From Zeugodacus cucurbitae (lineage: Eukaryota > Arthropoda > Insecta > Diptera > Tephritidae): a stretch of 64,000 nt of DNA. Both the position numbers and the translations under genes were made by a program. The stretch's first letter is position 1. Each line of letters opens with the position of its first letter. The notes under the pieces were generated by a model. That model had not been told where the DNA came from. It did no database searches and worked only from the letters and a program-made list of their open reading frames with translations. Of the stretch, positions 33,461 to 47,100 are shown piece by piece. The stretch lies in NCBI RefSeq assembly GCF_028554725.1, contig NC_071668.1:7485001-7549000 (forward strand). The letters run 5' to 3'.

Positions 33461-34230
33461 GGTCTAAATTTTCTTGATAAATATTTAATGAGATCGCAGA
33501 TACTTACTTTATATAGTAAAAAATTTAAATTCTAAGTAAATTATGCACATTTTGCTCCAACTCAGCATACAGTACATACCTCCCACCTAACCACCATTAG
33601 CTGCATTTGCTTGTTGTCCACATATGAAATATTAGCTAATTTATTGCAAATGCAGCATTGTTGGAGCTAAGTGGAAAAATAACAATAACAACAACAACAA
33701 TATTTTTACATTTATACAAATAATTTATTTCAGTTTATTTCCGTTTCGTTACACAATGGCTGACCGCGTTTTAGTTACACATTGAAATATAGTACATTTC
33801 ATATACAATAAACATATGTATGTCTGTATGTATGTTTATTTATTTATATTTAATGTTAATGAGTATGCGTATGCGTATGCTAGAACATTTGTTTTTAAGT
33901 TAATTATGCGTTTAGATTTTGGCTCTGAACGAATACAAAAACAAGTAGAAATTTTATCCATTTTCATATACATACATATTTAATGAGAGCAACTCTGCGT
34001 ATGAATGTAAGTAAGTATTTGATTTTGTGTGTGTGTGTGTTTTTTTTTCAGTATATTCAGCGCGTTATAATATTCGTTACTTGTGATTTGCCGAAAATTC
34101 CATAGAAAATTGTGGTAGAGTAGGCATTTGGCTATAACAGGGTTAATGGTATACTCTTGCTGTTATATTTGGTATCTGATTTTGGAATTATTTTGGATTT
34201 TTGTTTAGCTTTACGCTGTTAAATTTACTT
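33461..34230. other. Intergenic DNA, no gene seen
   Basis: Contains (CAA)n-type and (TATG)n-type short repeats around 33680 and 33815 and a GTGTGTGTGTG run at 34027. Confidence 0.4.
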
Positions 34231-34235
34231 ATTTT

Positions 34236-34560
34236 AGCATAAGGGTGGTGCTTAAAAATAGAATGCTTGATTTTTTATAGATTTGAACTTTGACCTCTCT
34301 ACAAGCAAATTCTATATATGAAGTTAGTTTATAAAATAATTGAAAAAATACGTTTCTCCACATAAGGACACCCTTATGAATGTATAAATTTTTTTTATTT
34401 CAGCATAAGGGTGTTGCTTAAACATGCAATACTTGTTTTTTTGGTTTTGAACTTTGACCTTTCTAGAAAAAAATTTATATGCGAAATCTTTGAAAATACT
34501 ATTAGTTTAGAAAGTATTTGAAAATAAATTATATTTCTCCACATAAGCACCACCCTATAC
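34236..34560. repeat. Tandem pair of small foldback units
   Basis: Two diverged copies (about 34236-34380 and 34400-34560) each start CATAAGGGTGGTGCTTAAA or close to it, contain TTTGAACTTTGACCTYTCTA, and end TTTCTCCACATAAG followed by a form of CACCACCCTTATG. The start and end of each unit are inverted complements, as in a MITE. Confidence 0.6.
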
Positions 34561-35317
34561 ATGTATATAAATCAATAATGACACATGATAACTATGTTTG
34601 AGCCGCTGAAATGTTTAAATTGCTACAAACATGTAGCTTTGCTGCTTATTACAAATTTCCAAAATGTACAAATTTGTATTTACATACATACATTTAAATT
34701 ATTTTTATATTTCATTTCGAGCTTTATTGCGTAATTTGGCGTGTAGCTTCAATACATTTACATTTTCATATATTTGGCACGTAACAACAATTAGCGCGTA
34801 CAGTTAGCTTTCAAAATCGCAAAAATTTTTATTTCAATTATATAATTACACATTATTGTATATACCGTTATTATGTAAATATTTCTGCAGCATAAAATGT
34901 GATGAGTTTTATACTCGCATTTGCCTCTACATAAATTCTAAATTCCACGCCGCTTTAAGCGTTTGCAGCACGCTTTTGTTATTGTTGTTTTTATATTTTT
35001 TCAACATAAATTACATTATTATCGACATTCACAGCGCATACATAAATATACATATATCAATTTCAATTACAAATTTTGTTTTATTTACTTTAGGCGAATT
35101 TTCTGTTTGCAATTCTAACAATTGAGTCATTGCAATTGACTATAAATAAATGACATTTTTGAAATTTATTTTCTGTTTATGAGTGTAAATGAATAAATGC
35201 TTAGAATTTCTTTATTTTTTGTTTGGCAACAGTTTCAAATTTTTGTGGTTTTTCAAAAATGACAGTTAAGAGGTGAATACTATATTAACAATATTGTTGA
35301 TTTCTTTATAATAAAAC
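34561..35317. other. AT-rich intergenic DNA
   Basis: An open frame at 34856-35125 (plus) has no recognisable product. No other structure seen. Confidence 0.35.
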
Positions 35318-36062
35318 ATGATTTACAAAAAAATATAAAAAAATATAAATAAGTATAAATATATCAAAAAAAAATTATAAAAACAAAAAATTATAAAAAT
35401 ATGAAAAAATATAAAAAATTATGAAATATAAAAAAAATCATAACAATATAAAAAATCAAAAAAATCAAAAAAACTATAAAAATTTAAAAAATTATAAAAA
35501 TATAAAAAAATTATAAAAATATAGAAAAAATTATAAAATATAAAAAAAAATTATAAAAATATGAAAATATAAAAAAATTATAAATATATAAAAAATTATA
35601 AAAATATAAAAAAGTATAAAAATATAAAATAATATAAAACGATATAAAATTATAAAAAATTATTAAAATATAAAGAATTATAAAAATATAAAAAAAAAAT
35701 ATAAAAATATAAAAAATTATAAAATATAAAAAAAAAATTATAAAAATTTAAAAAATTATAAAAATATAAAAAAAAAAATTATAAAATATAAAAAAAAAAT
35801 TATAAAAATATGAAAATATAAAAAATCAAAAAAATTCTAAAAATATGAAAAAAATTCTAAAAATATAAAAAATCAAAAAATTATATAATATAACAAATTA
35901 TAAAAATATAAAGAATTATAAAAATATAAAAAATAATAAAAATATAAAAAAGTATAAAAATATAAAATAATATCAAACGATATAAAATTATAAAAATATT
36001 AAAAATTATAAAATATAAAAAATTATAAAAATATAAAAAATTATAGAATTATAAAAAAGTTT
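35318..36062. repeat. A/T satellite of AAAAATTATAAAAATATA type
   Basis: About 745 bp made almost only of A and T on a theme of TATAAAAAATTATAAAAA with small length changes. Local copies are arranged irregularly. G and C are nearly absent (rare ATCAAAA or AACGATAT variants). Confidence 0.85.
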
Positions 36063-37829
36063 ATAAATAACCATTTAGTAAAAAAATTAATACAGAAAAA
36101 TCGATTTTTATAATGAAGTAATTTTCAGCCCTTTTGCATTAGGTATGGGAGTATACAATATTTTCATTATAAAAACGTCAAAATTTTTGAAATGAATTCT
36201 ATTGCATTTCAGAGGTTTTTTGAAGTTTCTCATAACCACACATTTTTTCTTCAAAACATAATTTTTTTTATTAAAAAGCTTACAACAGATCATAAAGAGA
36301 ATATCAAAAACACTAAGGTATACAAATGGTTTTACCACTTAACAGCTTAAGAAAATCAATTACTCGCATGCGATAAAAAAATGTCTAGAACATTTAACGA
36401 AAGTAAGTTATTTTAAAATTTAAATTAAATTTTGATTTGAGTTGTAAAAATTGCCAATTCTAATATGATTTCGAATTTCATTTCATAGTATTATTTTAGT
36501 ATTATCTTTAGTATTATTTCAGAGAAATTTAGAAGCAATGCTGCCACACTTCAGTTTTGAAGAATAATTAAATATTGAAAAGAGGGCACAAACTACTTTT
36601 TAATAATATTTTTATATTAATTGGGTTCATTACTATATGAAAAATCTTTTTTTATTTAAGCGTTATGTTAGGCCTTTCGAGTACCAGAAAGTCGGTATCG
36701 TTTGTAGATAACATGAGAATCGCATCTAAAATTTTTTGTTACTGATTATAACACTTTATTGAATACATATTTTACTTTTTATAGTAAAAAATATAAAAAA
36801 AAAATATTTTCTTCTTTTTTTTCTCTTTTATGTACAATGCAATATAAAAAATAAAATATTTCGAACACATAAATATACATAATAAAATCAAGCTTCCTTT
36901 TTATAGATAAAACTTATATAAATAATTAGAAACCCTTTGATTCGGTAAGATAAATTCGTCAATTTTAAAAAATACAAAAAAAAAATAAATTAAATTTTTT
37001 TTTTACGCAACTCATATGATTAGAAAGCATAAAATTATAATTATTTTTGAAAAAAAAATATATATATTTAAAGCTTATAGGTAAAACTGAGAGACTTTAG
37101 AAGCCTTAAAAGTATAATTAATTCAAAGCAAAAATACTTTCAATCATTTTTACAAAAATTCAAGAAATTTAATTCAAGATAAAACTTCCAAACCAGATTT
37201 TCGTTGCCTTAAAGGATTAAAAAAAATTAAAGTAAGAAATTATTATTATTTTTTCGATTTTTGCAAAAAAAAAAAAACAAGCAACATCCGATACTTTTTA
37301 TACCGTTTCTATAACATCGGCTAACACCGCTATAATATATCAAGAATAATTTACATATATTTACGAGTATATAATATATAAAAGTTATATTATGTAAAAA
37401 TCAGGAAATATTTTTTTGCACAAGCTTAATGACACCAAACTGCTGGTTCCAAATATTTCACACTGCATGCTTATGCCAGGCAAATGGAATATTTATGTAA
37501 ATATACATGTTTCTTCATAAACATTAAAATATTTTCTTATATAAACATTAGCGTATATAACTTTTATAAATTGTTTTAATTAAAATATTTCGGTTTACTA
37601 TATTTCAATTATTATTTTATGTGAGTCAACTAAGTAAAATATTTTATAAACTTTTCGTAGCCTTTAATCCTTAATGCTAAGCAAATATTTTACACATAAT
37701 ACCGATATTGTCATGTGTATAACTTGAAACCCATAACCCGCATACTCTTACCGCTTTTGCTCCGAGAAGACAGCCAAAACAGCTTACTTAACGCCTAACC
37801 GCTCACTAATTTATGACGCCACTTTTGCT
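36063..37829. other. AT-rich DNA downstream of the fipi-like gene
   Basis: Probably includes the 3' UTR of the minus-strand gene just below 37830. Otherwise there are A- and T-runs with no gene. No confident minus-strand AATAAA was located near the stop. Confidence 0.4.
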
Positions 37830-38110
37830 TCACCAACGCCCAGCAACAGCGCGTCGCAACTTCGTTATACTGCTGACGGGTTGAAAGCCGAAAGACAGTT
37901 CCTTGCACAGCAGTAATGCCACCAGTGATATGCACAACAGCTGCGTAGCATTCAAGTGCTCGAGTCGCGCTGACGAGGATTTCGGCTCGTTGGATAATGT
38001 GGTAAATTTCTCTACTTTCGTATAATCGCTGAGACCGGCTAAGTTTTTGGTGGCGGCACGCATCAAATAGGTGGTATTGGCTTCGAGATTGTTGATTAGG
38101 AATGTTGCGC
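37830..38110 (-). CDS. fipi: fipi-like last exon (end of FN3 and hydrophobic tail)
   Basis: Acceptor CCCAAATTACAG. Encodes GATFLINNLEANTTYLMRAA and the rest of FN3, then a Ser-rich linker, NATQLLCISLVALLLC and a final basic stretch (KLRRAVAGRW) before the stop at 37830. A GPI signal would normally end soon after the hydrophobic run; the 24-residue tail instead suits a short cytoplasmic tail. Confidence 0.82.
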
Positions 38111-41100
38111 CTGTAATTTGGGAGAGAAACATTCAGAGTAGAGTTAATTTGATAAGTCACTAATCCTATTTTTCTCCATTTATACCCTTAACTATCACCA
38201 ACCCTATATCTCCCTTTATCTCCATCACAATTTTTTATCCCAATCTCCATCTCCATCTTTGTCTTTATCTTTATTATTAACTCTATCTACATATATCTGC
38301 AACTATATTTCTATCTCTATCTCTATCTCTATCTCTATCTCTATCTCTCTCCCTATCTCTATCTCCATCTCTATCTCTATCTCTATCTCCATCTCCATCT
38401 CTATCGCTATCGCTATCTCTATCTCTACCTCTATCTGTATCTCTATCTCTATCTCTATCTCTGTCTCTATCTCTATCTCTATCTCTATCTATATCTCTAT
38501 CTCTATCTCTATCTCAATCTCTATCTCTATCTCTATCTCTATCTCTATCTCTATTTCTATTTCTATTTCTATTTCTATTTCTATTTCTATTTCTATTTCT
38601 ATTTCTATCTCTATCTCTACCTCTATCTGTATCTCTATCTCTATCTCTATCTCTATCTCTATCTCTATCTCTATCTCTATCGCTATCTCTATCTCAGATC
38701 TATCTTCTTTTTATTTTAAGATTCAACTCAAGCTTTTCTGAGCTTTAACCTTTAAGCACTTATTCAGATTAAAATAATGAAAGCTTACTGAAGCACTGAA
38801 AGCTCTAAGATAGCTCCAATTATACACTTACCATCTTCGAATGGGAAGTCCCGCCGCTTAGCATTCGACCATTTGCCTCCGTCCGACTTGAACTCATACT
38901 CCGTCATGTACTCAATGCGAAAACCATTCACCTCCATCAATTGATCGGTGGGTGGGGTGCGCGCCGGCGAGATACGCACTGAACCCACATCCACATCGAA
39001 TGTATTCGAATTGAAGCCACGCAACTGTAGTACGCTGGGCGGTGGTGGCTTTACGCCACGACTCAGTTTTGTGCTACGTTCAATGGCGCCCAATTGATTC
39101 TCCGCCAGGCAGCGGTACGAGTCGAATACGTCATCGGTGCGTGCACGAATCGTCAATGTGGAGGCATAGTAATCCTTTTCGATGGTGTAGCGATTGTCGG
39201 TGTGCAAACGCTTCTTGTTGCCATTCTTGTACCAGGTGAAATTGGCTGGCGGCTCAGCGATTGCCTCGCACGCTATGGTCACACTGCCATTCGGGTAGAC
39301 ATACTGCTCCGGTATGTGTTTGCTGTATCGCCAGATTGGTTTATCTGCAAGGAATGACAAAAAACAAACATTGTTTTGCCGGGCACTGTTCATTTTGCTT
39401 GCTATTTGTGTAGATGTATGTGTGTGTGTGTTGACTACCGATTGTTGGTGGCTGATGAAATTTTGATCGCACGGAAATGCAAATGGAAATTGATGTCTGT
39501 CGTCTGCATGTTGCAAGGTGCGAAATGGCATTGGTATGCGTGAGATTGCAGCCGCTTCCAAGTGAGTTAGTGAGGCAGTGATTGCTGGTACTGGACCGGA
39601 GGCTAACAAAAGCTAACCGTTTTCGGCGAAAATAAAGCGGTTGCGTGAGCTCAGCGAAAAAAGAATAAAAAGTGATAACTTCTAATACAGAATGGCATTT
39701 TCTCTCCCTAACAAATATGAAAATTTAACACAAAAGTGTCCAATTTAAGAATAGTATCTATCTCCGATTCGCCAAACTTTAGAGAGTATTGAATCGAACA
39801 TACTATACCAGACCTTCTGGTTACATGTCACCTAAATAGGGAGCAGAAGAGAGGCGAAAGGACGACTTGAGAAAAATCACTAAGATTTACTTTCCATACC
39901 AATAGGATCCTTGGCTATTATGAGGACATGCTCTCTTGACCAATACCCCATATACTCTATAAAATAATACTAGTCTCACTTTAAAACTCTTTTACACTTA
40001 AAGTCCCTAATTAGCAAAATATTTTCACCATAAATTTATGTAAAATTTATAGAAAGTTATTAGCCAACATACACCCCCAGCAAGCACCCCCACCAATGAG
40101 CAAAATCGAAATTTTTAAACGAGTATGTGCAATAAGTATACTTGTACGAAGTTCGTATCACCTGAAGTAATCAAAAAATCATTTGTGCGTGAAATTGAAA
40201 ATCGAAAAGTTCGCCGTTCAAAATACTAAGTGCAACGACCAACGCGCAGCAGCAAGCTGCCCAAGCGTAGAAGGCGAAGAAAAAATAAAAGGAAATCCGA
40301 GAAAAAATTTAGTGTATGTACTATGAATTCCATAAACACTGCTTCAACATCAATTAAACTTCAAAATTTTCAATATACAAATTTTCAGGTGCTGTGTGAA
40401 AATATAATAACTGGGCAACAACAACACAGTGAAAATTTGCTTGCAGCAAATTCTAAAAGTAATTTAATGGAGTATATACACTTTACGAATATCGAATGAG
40501 AAAATAAATAAGAATATTTATTCAAAACTTCGCAACAATGCACAGGAAATAGCTCGCCTGAAGTACCAATAAACAGAGAGTACTCAATTGGGATATACTC
40601 TTACATAGAATATGTATGGATTGTCTAACGTCAAAGGCAAGCTAAATGCGTAGGAAATCTCCAAAGCACAAACGGAGAGCTAAAAGTGCCCAGCAGGGAA
40701 AGGTGAGCAAATCGACTATATTTTTTGTGAGTTTTAATAAATTTAATTCATTTATTTAATGAACTGGTCTAAATGGTGGGGATAGCCTAGAGATGAGTTA
40801 GAAGAAAAGTAAAGCAATGTTTCTTTAAGCAACCCAAAATTTGCGAATCGAACAACAATTGGTATATGTCTCTTAAACTGGTATAATTATTTAGAGACAG
40901 TATAAAAGCGTATAAAGAAGTATACATGTCTTCTATTGTAATGAATTCAACTTTAGATAGATTTCATACGTAAATATTCTGAGAGAAGAGCAGTTCTCAA
41001 ACTTTGCTAGCAGAGAAGTGGCGAATAGAAGATGGCTCTTATTTGTAGTAGTTATACATACTATCTAATGGGTAAGCCCGAAAATAAAGATGATTTTACA

Positions 41101-44100
41101 GCGCCTCCTTGAACATACTGACGATGGACCTTAATCTATGAATAATTTGATTTGCGAAACGAACAGCAACTGGTATAAGTCTCTTAAACTGGTATAATTA
41201 ATTAGAGAGTATAACGAATGGATTTCAAAATTTATTGAAGTATACAGCTCTACTTGATCGTGAAAGTTACAGCGAAATAATTTTATACCAATACAAGTTC
41301 CGACAAGGACATCAAGGATATACAAAAAAAAGCAAACACAATATAGATATATAATATCCATTCACAATATAATACCTACAAACAATGCTATATATATACA
41401 TTTGCCTAGATATATTTAATTTATATTCAAATGAGTTTAAGGCTCTGGAATTGAAGCAGAAACTCTTAATAATAGACAAGCTGTAATAGAGTAATTCTAT
41501 AGTGTTGTGTAACGTTCGTAAAAGTATTGCTTTGTTTTCGTATTTCAATTTCGCCTACGAATACATCACCAGATATTAGCCTGTAAGCTCTTAACGGTAA
41601 ATTCTAATAACAGTATATGATTTTTCGATAAACAATTGGATATTTTCAACTCAGTTTTCGGTCGACTGAATCGAAATACAAAGCAACTAATTTCATTCTA
41701 TGAATACCGAGCGTAGAGTAGAATTACCTGGTTGGTGTTGAGAGTTGCTAGTGTGGAAAATTAATCAAATCAACAATGCACAATGGCAAATAAAAGGTAA
41801 AATTTCAATGGGAATTTCGAATTTTCATGTGGGCAGGGAGGCTCGTTTTAATTAAAGATACTCCAAGTGAGCAGCAAAATTAGTAAAAATAAGTATAACT
41901 ATGTCATTATTTCGGTAAATATTTGTAAATATTTCTATTCATTTGTATTAAAAGATGTCATCAAATTCGAAAATATGAAAAAAACCGCTTGAAATGCAGC
42001 CTTTCAAAGAATATATTGTTTTGTAATTAAAATTGAATAAACAAATACGAGGGCGGTCCAATCTAGCTAGCATGAGCGCTGTTTTTGCATCCATTTTCTC
42101 TTCGACAATGGAAGAAAATGTTAGAAAAGTCCAAAATCTTCTATTGGCAGTCCGAAACTGGCCTGTACGCGGTTTTTGGATCGATCTTCTCTTCTATAAT
42201 GGAATGGAAAACCCCCGAAAAATATAAGATCTTGCATTTGTGGACCGCTGATTAAGGGTATTGAAGATGATTGAGATAGCTGCGACAGTTGGAATCTCAA
42301 AAGACCGCGTGGGTCTTATCCTACCAGAGAAAACCACTATAGAGCTAAGATCTAGATAGATATAGCTAGATCGAGGAAACATTGAGATCAAGGAACAGTC
42401 GAAACAGGTGGACTTATTCCACCAAACCTGCTCCGAAGATGCGTAGGTTCTCTCTACCATAAATTTTACGAACAGCGTTTTCTAAGGTCCATAAGGTTTC
42501 ATTAACATTGAGAAGGGCAAAACGGATACAGAATTCCCATACGCCAAGTAATTGCTTCGTTTCGAGGTCGAATTTAGGGGGAAAACGCTCCCGTTTGTTG
42601 AAATCAAAAGTGGCTCTTCAACCATGGGAACGTACAGGCTCCAACCTTTCGACTTGGTCACGGCAAAATTAGTCGAATTAATCGATCCAACCGCCTTATT
42701 GACTAAATGCGGCCGAGTATGACTTCCTCAATATGCTATCTATTTCATAGTACGACTGCGGAGTAAACTTCTACAAATAATACGAAGAATATACCATACA
42801 ATGTAACTATTTTTCGACCACAATGATTTCTTTAGTGACCTAAGCAGCATTTAGAATGGCATTTGCGAAATATTTATGAGGTAATCTCTTTTAGAACGTA
42901 AACACGTTTCATACTAATCTCAAGCAATACGCATTGCGATAAATCACCACAAGCTGTAAGCCACAAAAAGCCGCAGAAAATGGCGGAAAAATGGCATACG
43001 CCAAAGGGCAATAAAAATCGAATTCGAATTCGAAATCACTCAAGAAACACTAAAAACTCATCAAAAGCAAACATTAAAATTAGTTCAACGTCGGCGAAAG
43101 GTGGGTGGCGTGCGCAAAGGCATAAAAATCTATTAAAACTGCGTTTTCGACGCTCATCACGTGACCGGCCAACGGCAGGTGGGAGCCGTTTTCGAAAATT
43201 GTAAAACGATGCACGAACGAATGCAAGTGGCTGTAGCTGTTGTTACTGTTGTTACTGTTGTTTTTGCGTTCAAGTCCAAGAAAATGCTTGCAAGTGAAGA
43301 GAAAAAAAGCAAAGCCACAATCAATTGCAGGCGGCGCTAGTGGCATTTTCTCGCAGCATCGCTCCATACATATGTATGTGTTTGTTGGCCGAGTTTGTTT
43401 ACGTGAGTCACGAAAACACAATCAAGAGACCTGAATGAATTGAAAGCCAGTGCCGCGTGCACAAACACAGACAGACTAACATGAAAAAATGAAATGGTGA
43501 ATTGAGAAGGCAAAATTTGAGCCGGAATTCGGGCGCTCCAACACAAAATAAGAACACACACACATAAACAAACAGAAATATATGTATGCGAACAAACACA
43601 GCAAAGCGAATATTTGCGCAATAACGGCAACAACAACAACAACAAAAATGTCATGCAATTTACAAAGTAATTTTTTTACAAGACAACCGGCAGATAATAA
43701 AGAATATGTCCACAAATATAGCAACAACAAGAAGAATAAAAACAAGTAAGGAAGGGCTAAGTTCGGTTGTGACCAAACATTTTATACTCTCGCAATTTAT
43801 TTATTTAATTTTATTAATATTATATAATACACAATTTGACCCACATATTCGTCATATATATGGTATAAAGTCCATTCAAAGTTGGAAACCATAATATTAG
43901 GTTAGAAGCACCGAGGACCTCATGTTCTAAATATATATGCGGCCTTGAAAACCGCCGATTCGGCGATTTTTAGAAAGGGGCTGCCACACTATAAATGCAG
44001 TATATAGGCAAAGTTCTGCATCGATATCTTCACTAGTGCTTACTTTATATATTGTAAAGTAAACGATTCAGATTGTCTTCAAAGTTCTGGTATATAGGAA

Positions 44101-47100
44101 GTAGGCGTGGTTGTGAAGCGATTTGGCCTATTTTTACAACATATCATTGGGATGTAAGGAAAATATCACAAACCAAATTTCATTGATATTGGTCGAGTCG
44201 TTTCGAAGATAGGGTTTTTGACCCATAAGTGGGCGGAGCCACACCCATTTAAAATTTTGTATACCAAATTGGGTGTAACCCTTCTGTACCATCTTTATAG
44301 TGAAATTGAAGGTTCCCGGTGTTTTCCCTTACTGAATTAAGTTTAGCAGTTTTCAATGTAACCTTTGTATGGGAGGTGAGCGTGGTCATAATCCGATTTC
44401 CTCTATTTTTTTACTGTATAGGGAAATGCCCGAAATAAAACGACTCCTGATGTAGCTTTAGTAGTTTACGAGGTATGTACAAAAAACTTAGTAGGGGACG
44501 AGGCCACGCCCATTTGCCCAAAAAAATTACATATAGATATGCCCCTTCATAGTGCGATCCTTTGTACCAAATTTTATTTCCATAGCTTTATTTATGGCTT
44601 AGTTATGGCACTTTATTTGTTTTCAGTTTTCGCCATTTTGTAGGCGTGGCAGTGGTCCCATTGGTCCCGAAACAACTGTGACAAGTTTCATCAAGATATC
44701 TTAATTTTTACTCAAGTTACAGCTTGCACAGACGGACGGACGGACGGACGGACGGACAGACAGACATCCGGATTTGAACTCTACTCTTCACCCTTATCAC
44801 TTTGGTATATATAATCCTATATCAAACTCGTTTAGTTTTGGGTGTTACAAACAACCGTTATGTGAACAAAACTATAATACTCTCTTCAGCAACTTTGTTG
44901 CGAGAGTGTAAAAAAACAACAAATAAATGAAATTCGCTATTTTTTCCGGGCATTGCGCTTAGATAACAGCAAATGTTGACGGAAATAGTCGCTACCAAAA
45001 AACAACAACAACAACAGTAAAAAATTGTATTCCGCGCGGAAATCATAGGAGATAGCGAAATGAACATACACCTACTACTCTACACACTAACGACTGCCAA
45101 CTGACAAATGCATTTCAGAGAGAGTATAAAAAGCAGAAGAAGCACAGCAGCTCACACACAAACACAGATGAGAACTCTGAGTTCAAATGAAAATTGCCGC
45201 CACGCCACGGACAGGCAAAGGAAGTCAACGCGGCTTATGGCATTTCCTATATGATATATGATATATCTACAGTTATGTGTGTATCTCAATGTAGGTTAGT
45301 GTGACTTTATACATAGATATATATTTATATGCATTTATGGACAGTAAACATCCTACTCACGTTCGATTTTCATCAAAATGGTACGATCCTGCATGTCCGA
45401 TGCGATTGTGTTCACTTGATAGGCGCTGCACGTATACTCGCCAGTGTCGTTCTGCGTTACCTTGCGGACCTGCAATCCGTCAGCGAGTATTTGGAATTTC
45501 GTTGTGTTTCCTGTATAAGCTGATAATAAAAGTAGAAAGCGAGACAAGTTACAATACAATTTGGCGGCAGTTTTTGTTATTGTTGTTAGATTACTGTTTA
45601 CTTGCATATTTTTATATTATTTTTGGAACATGTATTAGATGAATGTTTGTTGTTTTCTTCTCACTCATTTTATTATTATTAGATTTGGCCATTGCAATCG
45701 AAGAAATGTGCAGACAGCAAATGAAATTTTGTTTGAAGTTGACTAGGCGGGTGTGCGTGTGCGGGAACTTAAATTGCCAACTTTTTTTGTGCACTAAGAA
45801 AGTGTTTGGAAATTTGATTGGATTTTTAAATTGTACGCGTTGGATAAACACATACATTTTGCATATTTCTTTGATTGCTTTAAAATTGAATAAATAAAAA
45901 TACTTATATTTTTTGATTGATTTTGGGGTTTTTTACCTACATCTTCTATGAATAAATAAACTCAATTATAATCGTGATTTGGTTTTGTTTTTCTTTTCGT
46001 AGTAGGTACATATTTACTTTGATTTTTCGTAGTTCTGACCTATCATGTACATTTTCAAACCTTTGTAACTCGAGTTCTCCTCCACACAAATTATTCATTT
46101 TAAATTCTTTTTAAAGCTTAAGAAATATGTGTCATATTTTTATATGGTTCACTTTTTCTACGAAATGTTTAAAATAATTTTTTTGGTATTTTTTTTTAAC
46201 ATTTTATGAATCAATATATATCAATTTCAATCTATTAGACCTTTTGTGCTTAAGCTTAACAAGTATTAAATCTTGAATCTGGCATCTCATTTTATAGATT
46301 TAGATTTAGTTTTTATCTCAATATATTTAAATAGGTTAGCTCAAAAAAGGTCTTGGGAGTACTTATGTGGCATCAGCTCCAATTTATTTGCCCTCATACC
46401 ATCCACTCAATCATTGTCAAGACAATTTATATAAAACTCTAGACGAATTCCTAAGAAATTATTCGAAGAATTTATCGATTAAAGTCTGACCAGTCAACAA
46501 TTATTTCTTTTAGAAAAAATATTTGATTTTTCCGTATGGTTTGAATTATGGTAGGAATGGCAGAGGAACTGTAAAAAAAAATAAGCCTCAATGACACAAA
46601 TTGTGTGGTGAAAAAAAAGAGATTTGTAGTTGAAAATTTTTTGAAAACAATATACTCTCAAGAGACATGTTTTCACCGATTTATCGATATAATTAAACAG
46701 TGATGTTATAAACAACATGTGTATGTATTTCTCTTGAAACAAGGATCATATCATAGGATCGTGATTTCAACGAATTTTTTGACTTTGTTCAATGCAAAGT
46801 ATGTTTTTTTTTTAAACCACGGACTCGTCATTCCCCGAAAAAAGGATTCCAATGGAGTGATATGCTTAAGCGGTAATTTACCATCCTGTTTTTATATGTC
46901 GTTTGGTCAATAATAACAACAAAAAAGTCGTCCCCAACAATGTGATGGTTTCTCTCGTTAAGTCGAAAAATGCGTTCTCACTTGGATTCGGATTTTCGGA
47001 TCTTTTTTCAGTATTAGGTCAGCACGTACTGCTTTATAATTAAATGAACTTTTGCCTAAACAGAACAAACTTTACCCACGTTCTTTTAACCAAAAAAAAA

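Noticed and set aside
38259..38741. 160-codon Ser/Ile repeat frame
   Set aside because: Direct translation of the CTCTAT microsatellite lying within an intron.
40230..40499. Arg/Lys-rich short frame resembling a protamine
   Set aside because: No ATG at its start (preceded by a stop then GTG), lies in an intron, and the remainder is low complexity.
42980..43204. 74-codon basic frame with good start context
   Set aside because: No family recognised; sits antisense in an intron; too short to support alone.
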